Shown: positions 1-7,473 of the stretch, in pieces
Numbering within the stretch: position 1 is the stretch's first letter
Layout of the letters: the number at the start of each line of letters is the position of its first letter
From: Bacteroidales bacterium
GTDB taxonomy: Bacteria; Bacteroidota; Bacteroidia; Bacteroidales; P3
Length of the DNA: 8,379 nucleotides
Direction of reading: 5' to 3'
Assembly: GCA_004551865.1 (NCBI GenBank)
Contig: SFPR01000060.1
Location: 1 to 8,379 of the forward strand
Position numbers and translations under genes: made by a program
The notes under the pieces: generated by a model
Databases searched by the model: none
Seen by the model: the letters and a program-made list of their open reading frames with translations, nothing else
Told to the model about the DNA's origin: nothing

Positions 1-848
1 GAAGTCCTCAATCTCCGCTTCCGAAGTGTAGAAAGAATAGTTCACAACGCTCACTGCCGAGTTCAACTCGGTGTTTTCTGTCAGCAACACGCTCTCCAAG
101 TCTTCAAAATGCACGTTGTTCATAGTGAATATGGCTCTGTGGTAGTCCAAGTTGTTGCGATATTTGTTCAAATCCCTCAACCAAAGGAAGTTTTGGCACG
201 CCTGAGCGAGCAGAGTGAAGTCATAGCCCTTCGGAACAAAGAGAAGGCTTGTGTTTCTGCACCCCAATCCGGCATAGAGCAACATATCTTCTGACAAACC
301 TTGAAGCTGCAAGGCGGTTTCTTTACCTGAGAGAATTGCAACCGAGCTTCTCGAATGCCTTATGATATGAGGGTATTTTGCAAAGTAGTTTTCAAAGAGC
401 AGAGCGGTGTTGTCGCTTCCCGTTGCAATGACAGCCTGAAATGATTTGAGCTTTTCACTCTCGAAAACAACCTCTTGCGGAAAGTATTTTCCAAAAAGGA
501 AGGGCAGAAGGACATCATCTTTGTGGGATAACTTGCAAACAACCTCATTTCCGCTCAACAGCACACACATAATGTCGTGAAAGGCAACGGCAGGAATGTT
601 TCCGGCAGCAATGACAGCAACCTTTTTTGCTTTGGGAGTAAAAGAATAAGGCTTGACGAAGGCTTCCAAGCTGTCTTTTTTGAGCCATAAGGCAATTCCC
701 TCCAAGGCTTTGCGAGAAAATGTGGGGCAGAACCACGGATTTTTGGCAAAAGCAGTCTGCAAAACAGCATTAAACTCTCCGTTTTCGAGCGAGCAGTTTA
801 TCCAATCGCCCATTGAACAAAACTTATCAATGATTTCTTCTCTTGTCA
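1..848 (-). CDS. Acyl-CoA reductase, LuxC-like family (C-terminus cut by window edge)
   Basis: 282 codons are visible from an ATG at 848 and the frame is still open at the left edge. The family is usually about 330-350 aa in Bacteroidota, so roughly the last 50-60 residues are missing. I read the fold as aldehyde-dehydrogenase-like: AAGNIPAVAFHD (81-92) resembles the nucleotide-binding AGNxP motif of LuxC relatives, KLSHKDD (106-112) and IATGS (141-145) follow, and GLGCRNTS (194-201) carries Cys197, a plausible catalytic or acyl-accepting cysteine. Family members reduce fatty acyl-CoA to aldehyde with NADPH; the substrate here cannot be told. A promoter-like TACCTTTG lies 28 bp upstream of the start, so the gene probably has its own promoter rather than depending on the radical SAM gene 82 bp upstream. 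No clear Shine-Dalgarno is visible. Family assignment is from motif recognition; the LuxC call is fairly sure, the physiological role is not. Confidence 0.82.
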
Positions 849-875
849 TAAGCAATCAATTAAAATAGAATTTTG

Positions 876-883
876 CAAAGGTA
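876..883 (-). promoter_or_regulatory. Bacteroidota-type -7 promoter element for the acyl-CoA reductase gene
   Basis: On the minus strand this reads TACCTTTG, a full match to the TAnnTTTG -7 consensus of the Bacteroidota housekeeping sigma factor. I see no TTG 19-21 bp upstream, so only the -7 half is supported. Transcription would begin near 869, leaving a leader of about 20 nt before the ATG at 848. Confidence 0.5.
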
Positions 884-930
884 CGACGAAAAGCCTGCCT
901 ATCTGTAAAAAAGCTCGCAAAAAAATACCC

Positions 931-1917
931 TTATCGGCAAATGGAGAAAGTGTCTCTTGTCTGGCTTTCGCTCTGAACAAAGTTTAAGACCACCCCTCTT
1001 TCTTTCAGAGCCTTTATGTTGCAGAGTCGATAGCCCTTTGCGTAGTTTATGTCTTTGGGATTGACAACTATGCACTTTGTTTCTTTGCCAAGGGACAGCA
1101 ATCTTTCCAACCATATTCGGCTAAGCACAAGTTCTCTAAACGAGACGTGAAAAGGTCCGGCAATAAGTTCGTTTCCGCTTATCAAACCCTCCGAAGGGTG
1201 AAGCCCAACTCTCAAAACACTCACACCCGATTGAATAAAAATCTTATAAACTTCGGCAGACCACTCGACAGCTTGCTCAATAGTGAGCGGTCGATAGTCG
1301 CCTCTGTAATACATCTCTGCCAATTTTGTGTTCGGAATGACCAAAGTAGGATATATTCGGGTGTTGTCAGCACCCAAGCTGACGATTTTTTGAGCTGTCT
1401 GCTTTGAACGCTCCAAGGTATCTGAGGGCAGCCCTACCATCATTTGCAAACCAAGGCTGAAACCATACTCTTTTATGAGAGAGGAGGCTTTCTCGACATC
1501 TCTGACGCTGTGTCCCCGTTCGCAAAGCGTCAATATTTCGTCGCAAAGCGACTGAGCTCCAAGTTCAATCGTCTTTACATTATAGCGTTTCAGCGTATCA
1601 AGCACCGCAACAGAAATATAATCGGGACGAGTCGAAAGTCTGATGCCCTCAATCAAACCTTGCTTGATGTAAGGCTGTACAACCTCCAAGTACTTCTTCT
1701 GCTGCTCAATCTCCAATCCCGTAAAGCTCCCTCCAAAAAAAGCAAGCTCCACATGACTTGGGCGAACAAAGGTCTGCAAATGGCTTTCGATGATTTGAAC
1801 AACCTTGTCGGTGGAAACAACTTCAGCTTGTCCCGAAATATGTCGCTGATTGCAGTAAATACATCGGTTAGGACAAGCAAGTTCGGGAATAAAAATCGGA
1901 ATGTTGTAGTGTCTCAT
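931..1917 (-). CDS. Elp3-like radical SAM protein lacking the acetyltransferase domain
   Basis: The protein has 328 aa. The N-terminal cluster C15-x3-C19-x2-C22 (ELACPNRCIYCNQ) is the radical SAM motif binding a [4Fe-4S] cluster and SAM. FFGGSFTG (60-67) is the glycine-rich SAM-contact segment, followed by STRPDY (95-100), IELGAQS (117-123) and RIYPTLVIPNTKLAEMY (187-203). The last resembles the equivalent segment of Elp3/COG1243 proteins. Elp3 acts on wobble uridines of tRNA, but this protein ends at 328 aa with no GNAT acetyltransferase domain, so that reaction should not be assumed. The start is supported because MRHYNIPIFIPELACP is a typical start for such standalone homologues. The ATG lies only 14 bp beyond the T-run of the terminator that follows the wzc-like gene, and no good promoter is visible in between. 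It ends 82 bp before the acyl-CoA reductase gene. Enzyme class is certain; substrate is unknown. Confidence 0.88.
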   Translation of the reverse strand: MRHYNIPIFIPELACPNRCIYCNQRHISGQAEVVSTDKVVQIIESHLQTFVRPSHVELAFFGGSFTGLEIEQQKKYLEVVQPYIKQGLIEGIRLSTRPDYISVAVLDTLKRYNVKTIELGAQSLCDEILTLCERGHSVRDVEKASSLIKEYGFSLGLQMMVGLPSDTLERSKQTAQKIVSLGADNTRIYPTLVIPNTKLAEMYYRGDYRPLTIEQAVEWSAEVYKIFIQSGVSVLRVGLHPSEGLISGNELIAGPFHVSFRELVLSRIWLERLLSLGKETKCIVVNPKDINYAKGYRLCNIKALKERGVVLNFVQSESQTRDTFSICR

Positions 1918-1931
1918 TCAAACGAGGGCAT

Positions 1932-1964
1932 AAAAAAGCGGTGTGAAATTCTCGTTCACACCGC
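1932..1964 (-). terminator. Rho-independent terminator of the wza-wzc operon
   Basis: GCGGTGTGAA (1938-1947) and TTCACACCGC (1955-1964) form a perfect 10-bp stem with a 7-nt loop. On the minus strand the stem is followed directly by six T residues (1932-1937). It begins 14 bp after the stop codon of the wzc-like gene. It is a textbook intrinsic terminator for the leftward transcript. Confidence 0.93.
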
Positions 1965-1978
1965 ATAGAATGTTATGA

Positions 1979-4504
1979 TTAAGACTTCTTTTGTTCTTTA
2001 TTTTGAGAATCTTCGTCAAAGTAACCGTAGCCATAGCCATAGCCAGCTCCGTAACCCTGACCATAGTGCTTTCCTGCTCCGTAACCATAGCCGTAACCAC
2101 CATAGCCTTTGCCGTAACCATAGCCATAACCATATCCGCCATAGCGACTTGAATAGCCGTATTTTTGCATTGCGTTCTTGATTCCGTTCAAGACAAAGTT
2201 GTATTTAACGTTATTTTGTTCCAATTCGCCGAGAGAAATCTTCAATACGCCCTTGTCGGTCTGTTCACTACGAACAACAAACAAGTTGATGTCGGATTCT
2301 TTTGCCAAACACAAAGCATCGGCAATCAAACTTACGGGAGGAGTATCCAAAATCACATAATCGTACTCTTGTTTCAAGCGTCCGATTAGCTCTCTGTTCT
2401 TTTCAGAGTCGATAAGCTCCGAAGGATTTGGCGGAACAGGTCCGGAAACCAACACATCCAAGTTTGAAAATTCGGTATGTTGGATAATTTCTTCGTAAGA
2501 GTTGTTTCCAATCAAATAAGATGTGATACCGCAGCTTCCATCGACGTGGAACACCTTGTGCAACTTAGGTTTTCTCAAATCGTAACCTGCAATTATGGTC
2601 TTCTTTCCTCCCAACGACAAAACAGAAGCAAGGTTCAAACTTGTCAAACTCTTTCCGTCGCTCGGAGTTGCCGAAGTAATGAGGATTACACTGCCCTCTT
2701 TCTTGCTGTCGTCCTCCTTTAATATGTATTTGATGTTCGTTCTGATTGAACGATACGACTCTGAAATTTGGCTCTTTGGCTTGTCAAATACCACCATTCG
2801 GTTATAATCATCGGGAAGTTGAGGAATATATCCGAGAATAGGAGCATCGGATATTTTCTCCAAGTCATCTTTTCCTCCCACGGTGTTGTTTGTGTAGTAG
2901 CGAATGAGGATATATACCGCAGGAACTAACAATCCCACAAGTATTGCAATCAAAAAGTTCATGCTTGTCTTAGGATAAACCTTCACGGCAAACTTTGCCT
3001 TGTCTATTATCTTGTGGTCGGGAAGTGCAGCACTCTTTGCAATTTCGGCTTCTGCCCTCTTTTGATACAAGAAGTTGTAAATCTCATCGTTAAACTTGAA
3101 CTGACGTTCTATGTTTATCATGTTTCTCTGAGTTGTAGGCAACTTATCTACCTCGACCTGCAAAAGATTTTGCTGACGTTTCAATTCCTTTTGAGTAATG
3201 TCCAAGTGTTGCTTGATAGTCTTCAAACTCTCTTGTATTTGCTTCCTTGTGGTTTCGATTTGAAGGTTCAATTCTTTAATCTTCGGGCTTTTTGGTGTCA
3301 GAGTTGTTGAAAGCCTTTGACGCTCAAGCACCAATGTTGTGAGGGTTTCGACCAAGCGGTTGAGGATAGGGTCTTGTATTCCCATTGTTGAGGGAACTGC
3401 AACTCCGCCTTCCAAGTTGGCATTATTGACATAGTCGGACAAAGCATCATAATAAGCTCTCTGTGTTGCAGCCTCGGCTCTTTGAACTTCCAATTCGTTT
3501 GTTCTCTCATACAAATACTGAGCATCGTTGGTCAAAGACAAGGTGTTGTTGCTTTGTTGAAAGGCTTCACGACGTCTTTCGGCAATCGAAAGAGAGTCGG
3601 CAATGCTCGAAATCTGAGAATTGACGAACTCAATCGTCGCAACATTCATGTGGTTCTTCTCTTCAAAGGTTTGGTCGATGTAAATCTTGCAAAGCATATT
3701 GACAAAGTCTGTTGCCTTGTCGCTGTTCTCGTGTTTGTATTTGATAGATATGATGGAGCTTTCCTTGTTTATCAATTCTATGTTGGTAGCTTTGAATTGG
3801 TTTGCAACAGCATCAAGATCGTTTACCACAAAAGAGTAATTCATTTTGGAATAGTTGTCATTCCATTTGTCGGGATTTCTCAATTTTACCGTAAAACGCA
3901 TTCCGTCTTGTGTAAACCAGTCTCCGTATTTGAGAGTTACTCTTCTCTTTTTAACGTTTACTCTTGTGTCGGGCAACACTCTGTCTTCTGCATAGTCATA
4001 AACAGGCACATTCTCTTTCTCGTCGTAAGACACAATGCACTTGTCTTTGAACAACTCGACGTCTATCGGCACTCCAACAGGCTGAGACTGATACAAATCC
4101 AAATCAACCTCGAAAGGAGCTTTGTCATATATGTCCATGTCTCTCATGTTCAGCCTTTGGTAGTAGGTAACATGGAAATCCAATGCCTTGATTGTCCTTT
4201 TGACCATCGACAAAGATTGAATTGTTCCAATCTCGTTTTGGAAATTGACTTTGTCTTGGTTGTAGATGAAGTTGTTCATCATAGACATATTTCCCAACAA
4301 CTCGTTGTTGCTCTTGATTAACAGAGTTGCCGTTGCTTCATACTGAGGCTTGGAATATCGGGTAATGATAAACGCTCCAATCAATGCCACAATGACTGCA
4401 ATGGCAAACCAATGCCATTTGGACAACATCTTGAAGAGAATCTCCGCATAGTTGATTGAAGACTCTTCTCTTACTACTTCTTGCTTCTGAATATTGTTTT
4501 CCAC
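1979..4504 (-). CDS. Wzc-like polysaccharide co-polymerase / tyrosine autokinase (BY-kinase)
   Basis: This 841-aa inner-membrane protein should control chain length and export of an exopolysaccharide. In order: a cytoplasmic N-terminus with Wzz-type domain, a first membrane helix (about 31-48), a long periplasmic region with coiled-coil stretches (about 290-480), a second helix (about 515-534), and a cytoplasmic BY-kinase domain. In the kinase, SATPSDGKS (611-619, Lys618) is Walker A, TIIAGYDLRKP (636-646) is Walker A' and YDYVILDTPP (714-723) is Walker B. The C-terminal tail (782-828) is Gly/Tyr rich with 17 tyrosines, the expected autophosphorylation cluster. The start is a GTG at 4504, 10 bp after the wza-like stop, with no obvious Shine-Dalgarno; the first in-frame ATG is at codon 26, too close to the first helix to be preferred. 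The upstream neighbour encodes the partner export lipoprotein. No low-molecular-weight or PHP-type phosphatase gene lies alongside. Family assignment is very sure. Confidence 0.95.
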   Translation of the reverse strand: MENNIQKQEVVREESSINYAEILFKMLSKWHWFAIAVIVALIGAFIITRYSKPQYEATATLLIKSNNELLGNMSMMNNFIYNQDKVNFQNEIGTIQSLSMVKRTIKALDFHVTYYQRLNMRDMDIYDKAPFEVDLDLYQSQPVGVPIDVELFKDKCIVSYDEKENVPVYDYAEDRVLPDTRVNVKKRRVTLKYGDWFTQDGMRFTVKLRNPDKWNDNYSKMNYSFVVNDLDAVANQFKATNIELINKESSIISIKYKHENSDKATDFVNMLCKIYIDQTFEEKNHMNVATIEFVNSQISSIADSLSIAERRREAFQQSNNTLSLTNDAQYLYERTNELEVQRAEAATQRAYYDALSDYVNNANLEGGVAVPSTMGIQDPILNRLVETLTTLVLERQRLSTTLTPKSPKIKELNLQIETTRKQIQESLKTIKQHLDITQKELKRQQNLLQVEVDKLPTTQRNMINIERQFKFNDEIYNFLYQKRAEAEIAKSAALPDHKIIDKAKFAVKVYPKTSMNFLIAILVGLLVPAVYILIRYYTNNTVGGKDDLEKISDAPILGYIPQLPDDYNRMVVFDKPKSQISESYRSIRTNIKYILKEDDSKKEGSVILITSATPSDGKSLTSLNLASVLSLGGKKTIIAGYDLRKPKLHKVFHVDGSCGITSYLIGNNSYEEIIQHTEFSNLDVLVSGPVPPNPSELIDSEKNRELIGRLKQEYDYVILDTPPVSLIADALCLAKESDINLFVVRSEQTDKGVLKISLGELEQNNVKYNFVLNGIKNAMQKYGYSSRYGGYGYGYGYGKGYGGYGYGYGAGKHYGQGYGAGYGYGYGYFDEDSQNKEQKKS
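2021..2161 (-). repeat. Hexamer-rich Gly-Tyr repeat encoding the kinase tail
   Basis: The DNA encoding residues 782-828 of the kinase is a degenerate run of GGNTAN hexamers (on the plus strand, CCATAGCC, CCGTAACC and variants). It yields alternating Gly-Tyr with occasional Ala, Lys, His and Gln. Such low-complexity coding DNA could change copy number by slippage in units of two codons without breaking the frame. Confidence 0.8.
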
Positions 4505-4514
4505 GATACGAATT

Positions 4515-5330
4515 TTACTTGTTGCTTAATGTAAGGATTAACGAAACTACCGATATTACCGATGTAAGAATTGACAACGAACTTGTGATTGTGTTTAACG
4601 GCACATTGAGGGTTGTCAATGCCTTGGTGTTCTTGTTAGGTTCCACATAGACCAAGTCTCCCGGCTGAAGGTAGAATTTTTTGTCTTGAAGAATGCTTGC
4701 CTCGCTCAAATCCAAAGTATAAATCAAGTCTTCCTTAGAGGTCTTTCTCACAACCTTCACTCTGTGTCTGTTTCCATAATATGTCAAGTCGCCTGCTGCT
4801 GCAATGACATCAAAAACGCTCACACTCGGTTGGTAAAAAGTATAAGTTCCCGGGCGTGTTACTTCTCCCAAAACGGACACTTTGTAGTTTACCATCTTGC
4901 AAGACACCACTGCTCCCTGAACAAATTCTTCTGCTTTCTCCTTTATCTTCTTTTCTGCCTGCTCCACGGTCAAGCCTTTGACGTAAACCTTTCCTATGAG
5001 CGGCAAACCGATTTCACCTTCTTTGTCTATAACAAAACTATTCAAGAACACAGCATTGTCAGTATTCACATAGTTGCTGTTGGTGTTGTTGTTAAACAAG
5101 GCATTTGCTTCATTTCCGACGGTGGAAGTTATTTGGATATAAAGCATATCCTGTTCTGCCAAAACATATTCGGGAGAATAGTTCTTTTCATCACCCGAAT
5201 AGGTATGCAATATGTCGCCATTCATATCTTCACTGCCCTGCAAGTAGATCAAATTCTTCTGCGAGGTACATGAACTTAGCAATGCCACTGCCAAAACAAA
5301 CATTGCCGACAAACCAAAAGTCTTTCTCAT
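4515..5330 (-). CDS. Wza/BexD-like polysaccharide export lipoprotein
   Basis: This 271-aa protein begins with a lipoprotein signal peptide: MRK, a hydrophobic core (5-18) and lipobox LSSC with Cys21 as the lipidated residue. A poly-export domain follows (about 51-143, including DMLYIQITST and DKEGEIGLPLIGKVYVKGLT in outline), then one SLBB domain (about 148-232, with VSVLGEVTRPGTYTF at 151-165 and LQPGDLVYVEP). It ends in a hydrophobic segment (about 246-268), comparable to the C-terminal helix by which Wza forms the outer-membrane pore. It is shorter than E. coli Wza (379 aa), in line with the single SLBB domain. The expected role is the outer-membrane channel that works with the Wzc-like kinase 10 bp downstream. 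A TAnnTTTG match lies 20 bp upstream of the ATG, so this is probably the first gene of a two-gene operon. Family assignment is very sure; the exported glycan is unknown. Confidence 0.94.
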   Translation of the reverse strand: MRKTFGLSAMFVLAVALLSSCTSQKNLIYLQGSEDMNGDILHTYSGDEKNYSPEYVLAEQDMLYIQITSTVGNEANALFNNNTNSNYVNTDNAVFLNSFVIDKEGEIGLPLIGKVYVKGLTVEQAEKKIKEKAEEFVQGAVVSCKMVNYKVSVLGEVTRPGTYTFYQPSVSVFDVIAAAGDLTYYGNRHRVKVVRKTSKEDLIYTLDLSEASILQDKKFYLQPGDLVYVEPNKNTKALTTLNVPLNTITSSLSILTSVISVVSLILTLSNK

Positions 5331-5349
5331 ACTCGTATTTTTTAACGCA

Positions 5350-5357
5350 CAAATTTA
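5350..5357 (-). promoter_or_regulatory. Bacteroidota-type -7 element for the wza-wzc operon
   Basis: The minus strand reads TAAATTTG, matching TAnnTTTG, 20 bp before the ATG of the wza-like gene. The predicted leader is only about 13 nt. No convincing TTG is seen 19-21 bp upstream, and the region is AT-rich, so a chance match is possible. Confidence 0.42.
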
Positions 5358-5397
5358 CAACTATTTTTTCGAAATCTTATAATTGCCCATGCTTTTT

Positions 5398-5429
5398 TTG
5401 AAAAGAAGATATTAAACTGCGTATCTTTG
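5398..5429 (+). promoter_or_regulatory. Rightward Bacteroidota promoter (TTG-N21-TATCTTTG)
   Basis: TTG at 5398-5400 and TATCTTTG at 5422-5429 are separated by 21 bp, matching both halves and the spacing of the Bacteroidota consensus. It points rightwards into a region with no plus-strand gene and would start RNA near 5436. It shares the exact -7 octamer with the promoter at 7758-7765. Confidence 0.5.
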
Positions 5430-5435
5430 AGAGGG

Positions 5436-5530
5436 TTATGTGCTGTGAAAATATATTGTAACAGCGACTTAAAAAGAAAAATCGCAGCGATAAAGCAAAA
5501 AATTATTACTCTCTCGCTGCGATTTTTGTA
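5436..5530 (+). ncRNA. Candidate small RNA between promoter and hairpin terminator
   Basis: A two-part promoter at 5398-5429 and a strong hairpin at 5477-5527 bracket about 95 nt with no convincing coding content. Within it GCTGT (5442-5446) can pair with ACAGC (5461-5465), giving a weak 5' stem-loop before the terminator stem, a common small-RNA layout. A seven-codon ORF (ATG at 5438, stop at 5459-5461) is present but has no sign of being translated. I do not recognise the RNA. The alternative is that the promoter is a chance match and the hairpin serves only the biotin carrier gene arriving from the right. Confidence 0.35.
5477..5527. terminator. Bidirectional hairpin terminator downstream of the biotin carrier gene
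   Basis: AAAAATCGCAGCGA (5477-5490) and TCGCTGCGATTTTT (5514-5527) form a perfect 14-bp stem with a 23-nt loop. On the minus strand the stem ends in TTTTT followed by C and TTTTT, so it should end the carboxyltransferase-carrier transcript, whose last stop is 17 bp upstream. On the plus strand the stem also ends in five T residues and could stop a rightward transcript. Confidence 0.88.
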
Positions 5531-5543
5531 CTTAAAAACACTC

Positions 5544-5822
5544 TTATTCTTCGACAATTTCTATCAGCACATCGTTCTTGCTGACGTTTTGTCCTTCTTC
5601 TATGTTTACCGATTTGATAATTCCGTTCATTGTTGCACAAATTTGATTGTCCATCTTCATTGCGTGCAAAGAGCAAAGCACGTCGCCTTTTTGTACAACC
5701 TGACCTTCTTGCACAAACACTTTGACTATCGTTCCGGGAATGAAAGCATAGATTTCTCCCGGTGCGACTTTGACATATAATTGTCTGTAATGCGTCCTTG
5801 TATTGGTATTGTTATCTGCCAT
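5544..5822 (-). CDS. Short biotin carboxyl carrier protein (biotinyl domain)
   Basis: This 92-aa protein is essentially a single biotinyl/lipoyl-type domain. PGEIYAFIPGTIVKVFVQEG (21-40) is the first half of the flattened barrel, HAMKMD (53-58) is the biotinylation hairpin with Lys56 as the biotin attachment site, and NGIIKSVNIEEGQNVSKND (66-84) is the symmetry-related second half. Many relatives beside MmdA are 130-170 aa with an extra N-terminal segment, which is absent here. The start cannot be moved upstream, because an in-frame TAA lies 12 nt before the ATG (5835-5837). The gene follows the carboxyltransferase by 67 bp and is probably cotranscribed. It would carry CO2 on biotin between a carboxylase or decarboxylase partner and the carboxyltransferase. 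A strong terminator follows it. Domain identity is very sure; which complex it joins is inferred from the neighbour. Confidence 0.93.
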   Translation of the reverse strand: MADNNTNTRTHYRQLYVKVAPGEIYAFIPGTIVKVFVQEGQVVQKGDVLCSLHAMKMDNQICATMNGIIKSVNIEEGQNVSKNDVLIEIVEE

Positions 5823-5889
5823 TTTCTTCTGTCTTTAATTTGTTTTGCTAAGATAAATATACGCTTGATTGATCTCTGTTTATGTTTTT

Positions 5890-7437
5890 TTAGAAAGGAG
5901 GAAGTCCGTGCTTTTTCTTAGGATTTTCCTGTGTCTTGTTTTTGCATATTTCCAAAGCGTGAGAAATATAATCTCTTGTTTCGTTTGGTTGAATGACCGC
6001 ATCGACATATCCGTATGAGGCTGCAACGTAAGGATTTGCGAACTTCTGTTTGTATTCCTCGATTTTCTCTTTTCGAGTCTTTTCAGGATTTTCCGATTTC
6101 ATTATTTCGCTTCTGAAAATTATGTTTGCAGCTCCTTCAGGACCCATTACGGCAATTTCGGCAGTAGGCCATGCAAACACAAAGTCAGCCTTCAAGTGGC
6201 TCGAACACATTGCTATGTAACCACCTCCGTAAGCCTTTCTGAGTATGACGGTAATTTTTGGAACAGTAGCTTCCGAATAAGCATACAAAATCTTTGCTCC
6301 GTGTCGTATAACGCCCGCGTGTTCTTGGTCAATGCCCGGAAGATAACCCGGAAGGTCTTCCAAGGTAACCAAAGGAATGTTGAAAGCATCACAAAATCTT
6401 ATAAACCTTGCCGCCTTATCCGAAGAGTTGCAATCCAAAACACCAGCCAACGCAATAGGTTGGTTTGCCACAAATCCGACAGTCTCTCCGTTAATTCTCG
6501 CAAAGCCTATGACGATATTTGGAGCAAACAACTCCTGAACTTCAAGGAACTCCGAATTATCTACAATACTCTTTATTATATGTCTTACGTCGTAAGGCTT
6601 TGCAGGGTCGGAAGGAAAGACGCTGCTTATTTTGTATTCCTTTGAACGAGGCTTCTTTGCAGGGAATGGTTCTGCCTTCTTATCGTTGTTCCACGGAATA
6701 TAGGTAAAGAGATTTTTGATTTGGTCAAAACACTCCTGCTCACTTTCTGCAAAGAAATGAGCATTTCCCGACACTTCTGCGTGAACTCTTGCACCTCCGA
6801 GGTCTTCTTGTGAGATTTCTTCTCCGAGAACGGTCTTTATTACGTCAGGTCCGGTGATAAACATCTTGGAAATCTTATCCACAACGAACACAAAGTCCGT
6901 CAAAGCAGGGGAATAAACCGCTCCTCCCGCACAAGGACCGAGTATAACCGAGATTTGAGGGATAACACCCGAAGCCATGGTATTGCGATAGAAAATATCA
7001 CCATAGCCCGACAAGGCATTGACACCCTCTTGTATTCTTGCACCACCCGAATCGTTGATACCGATTATAGGAGTCTTCAACTTCATGGCATGGTCCATTA
7101 TCTTGCAAATCTTCTTTGCGTGCATGAAGCCCAACGAACCTCCTGCCACAGTAAAGTCTTGAGCATAAATACAAACAGGATAGCCGTTTATTGTTCCCGT
7201 ACCTGTAACCACTCCATCGCCGGGAAGAATTTTCTTGTCCATATCAAAATCTCTTCCCGAGTGTTGAACAAACAAGTCATATTCATGGAAAGAGCCTTCG
7301 TCCAACAACTCCAAAATTCTCTCTCGAGCTGTCAATTTTCCGATTGCTTTTTGCTTCTCCACCGCTTTTTCTCCACCTCCCTGAAGCACAAGCTGCATTC
7401 TTTGTTTAAGTTCGTGCGTTTTACTATTTACCGACAT
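5890..7437 (-). CDS. mmdA: Biotin-dependent acyl-CoA carboxyltransferase, MmdA/PccB family
   Basis: The protein has 515 aa, full length for the family, with two crotonase-like halves. In the N-terminal half GGARIQEG (131-138) and GPCAGGAVYSPAL (167-179) form the acyl-CoA site and oxyanion region. In the C-terminal half RKAYGGGYIAM (400-410) and MGPEGAANIIF (431-441) form the carboxybiotin side. The residue aligned with the substrate-selecting Asp of propionyl-CoA carboxylases (KAYGGAYD in PccB) is Ile408. This resembles methylmalonyl-CoA decarboxylase and transcarboxylase 12S subunits, so I favour MmdA over PccB. The likely reaction is transfer of the carboxyl group of (S)-methylmalonyl-CoA to biotin, giving propionyl-CoA, as used in succinate-to-propionate metabolism. 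The biotin carrier is encoded 67 bp downstream, but no OadB/OadG-type membrane subunit or biotin carboxylase is adjacent. A -7 element lies 37 bp upstream. Family is certain; decarboxylase versus carboxylase is inferred. Confidence 0.9.
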   Translation of the reverse strand: MSVNSKTHELKQRMQLVLQGGGEKAVEKQKAIGKLTARERILELLDEGSFHEYDLFVQHSGRDFDMDKKILPGDGVVTGTGTINGYPVCIYAQDFTVAGGSLGFMHAKKICKIMDHAMKLKTPIIGINDSGGARIQEGVNALSGYGDIFYRNTMASGVIPQISVILGPCAGGAVYSPALTDFVFVVDKISKMFITGPDVIKTVLGEEISQEDLGGARVHAEVSGNAHFFAESEQECFDQIKNLFTYIPWNNDKKAEPFPAKKPRSKEYKISSVFPSDPAKPYDVRHIIKSIVDNSEFLEVQELFAPNIVIGFARINGETVGFVANQPIALAGVLDCNSSDKAARFIRFCDAFNIPLVTLEDLPGYLPGIDQEHAGVIRHGAKILYAYSEATVPKITVILRKAYGGGYIAMCSSHLKADFVFAWPTAEIAVMGPEGAANIIFRSEIMKSENPEKTRKEKIEEYKQKFANPYVAASYGYVDAVIQPNETRDYISHALEICKNKTQENPKKKHGLPPF

Positions 7438-7473
7438 AACTTAAAAATTTAATTACACACTACATTGTCGTGG

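Noticed and set aside
1918..2142. Minus-strand 74-codon frame rich in Met, Ala and Val
   Set aside because: It is an out-of-frame reading of the Gly-Tyr hexamer repeat inside the kinase gene, and the main frame has full domain support.
3482..4321. Plus-strand open frame of 279 codons
   Set aside because: It lies antisense within the wzc-like gene and shows no recognisable motif; the minus-strand kinase explains the region fully.
4686..5273. Plus-strand open frame of 195 codons
   Set aside because: It is antisense to the wza-like lipoprotein gene and has no domain or promoter support.
5438..5461. Seven-codon peptide (MCCENIL) inside the candidate small RNA
   Set aside because: It is too short to distinguish from chance and has no clear ribosome binding site or conservation evidence.
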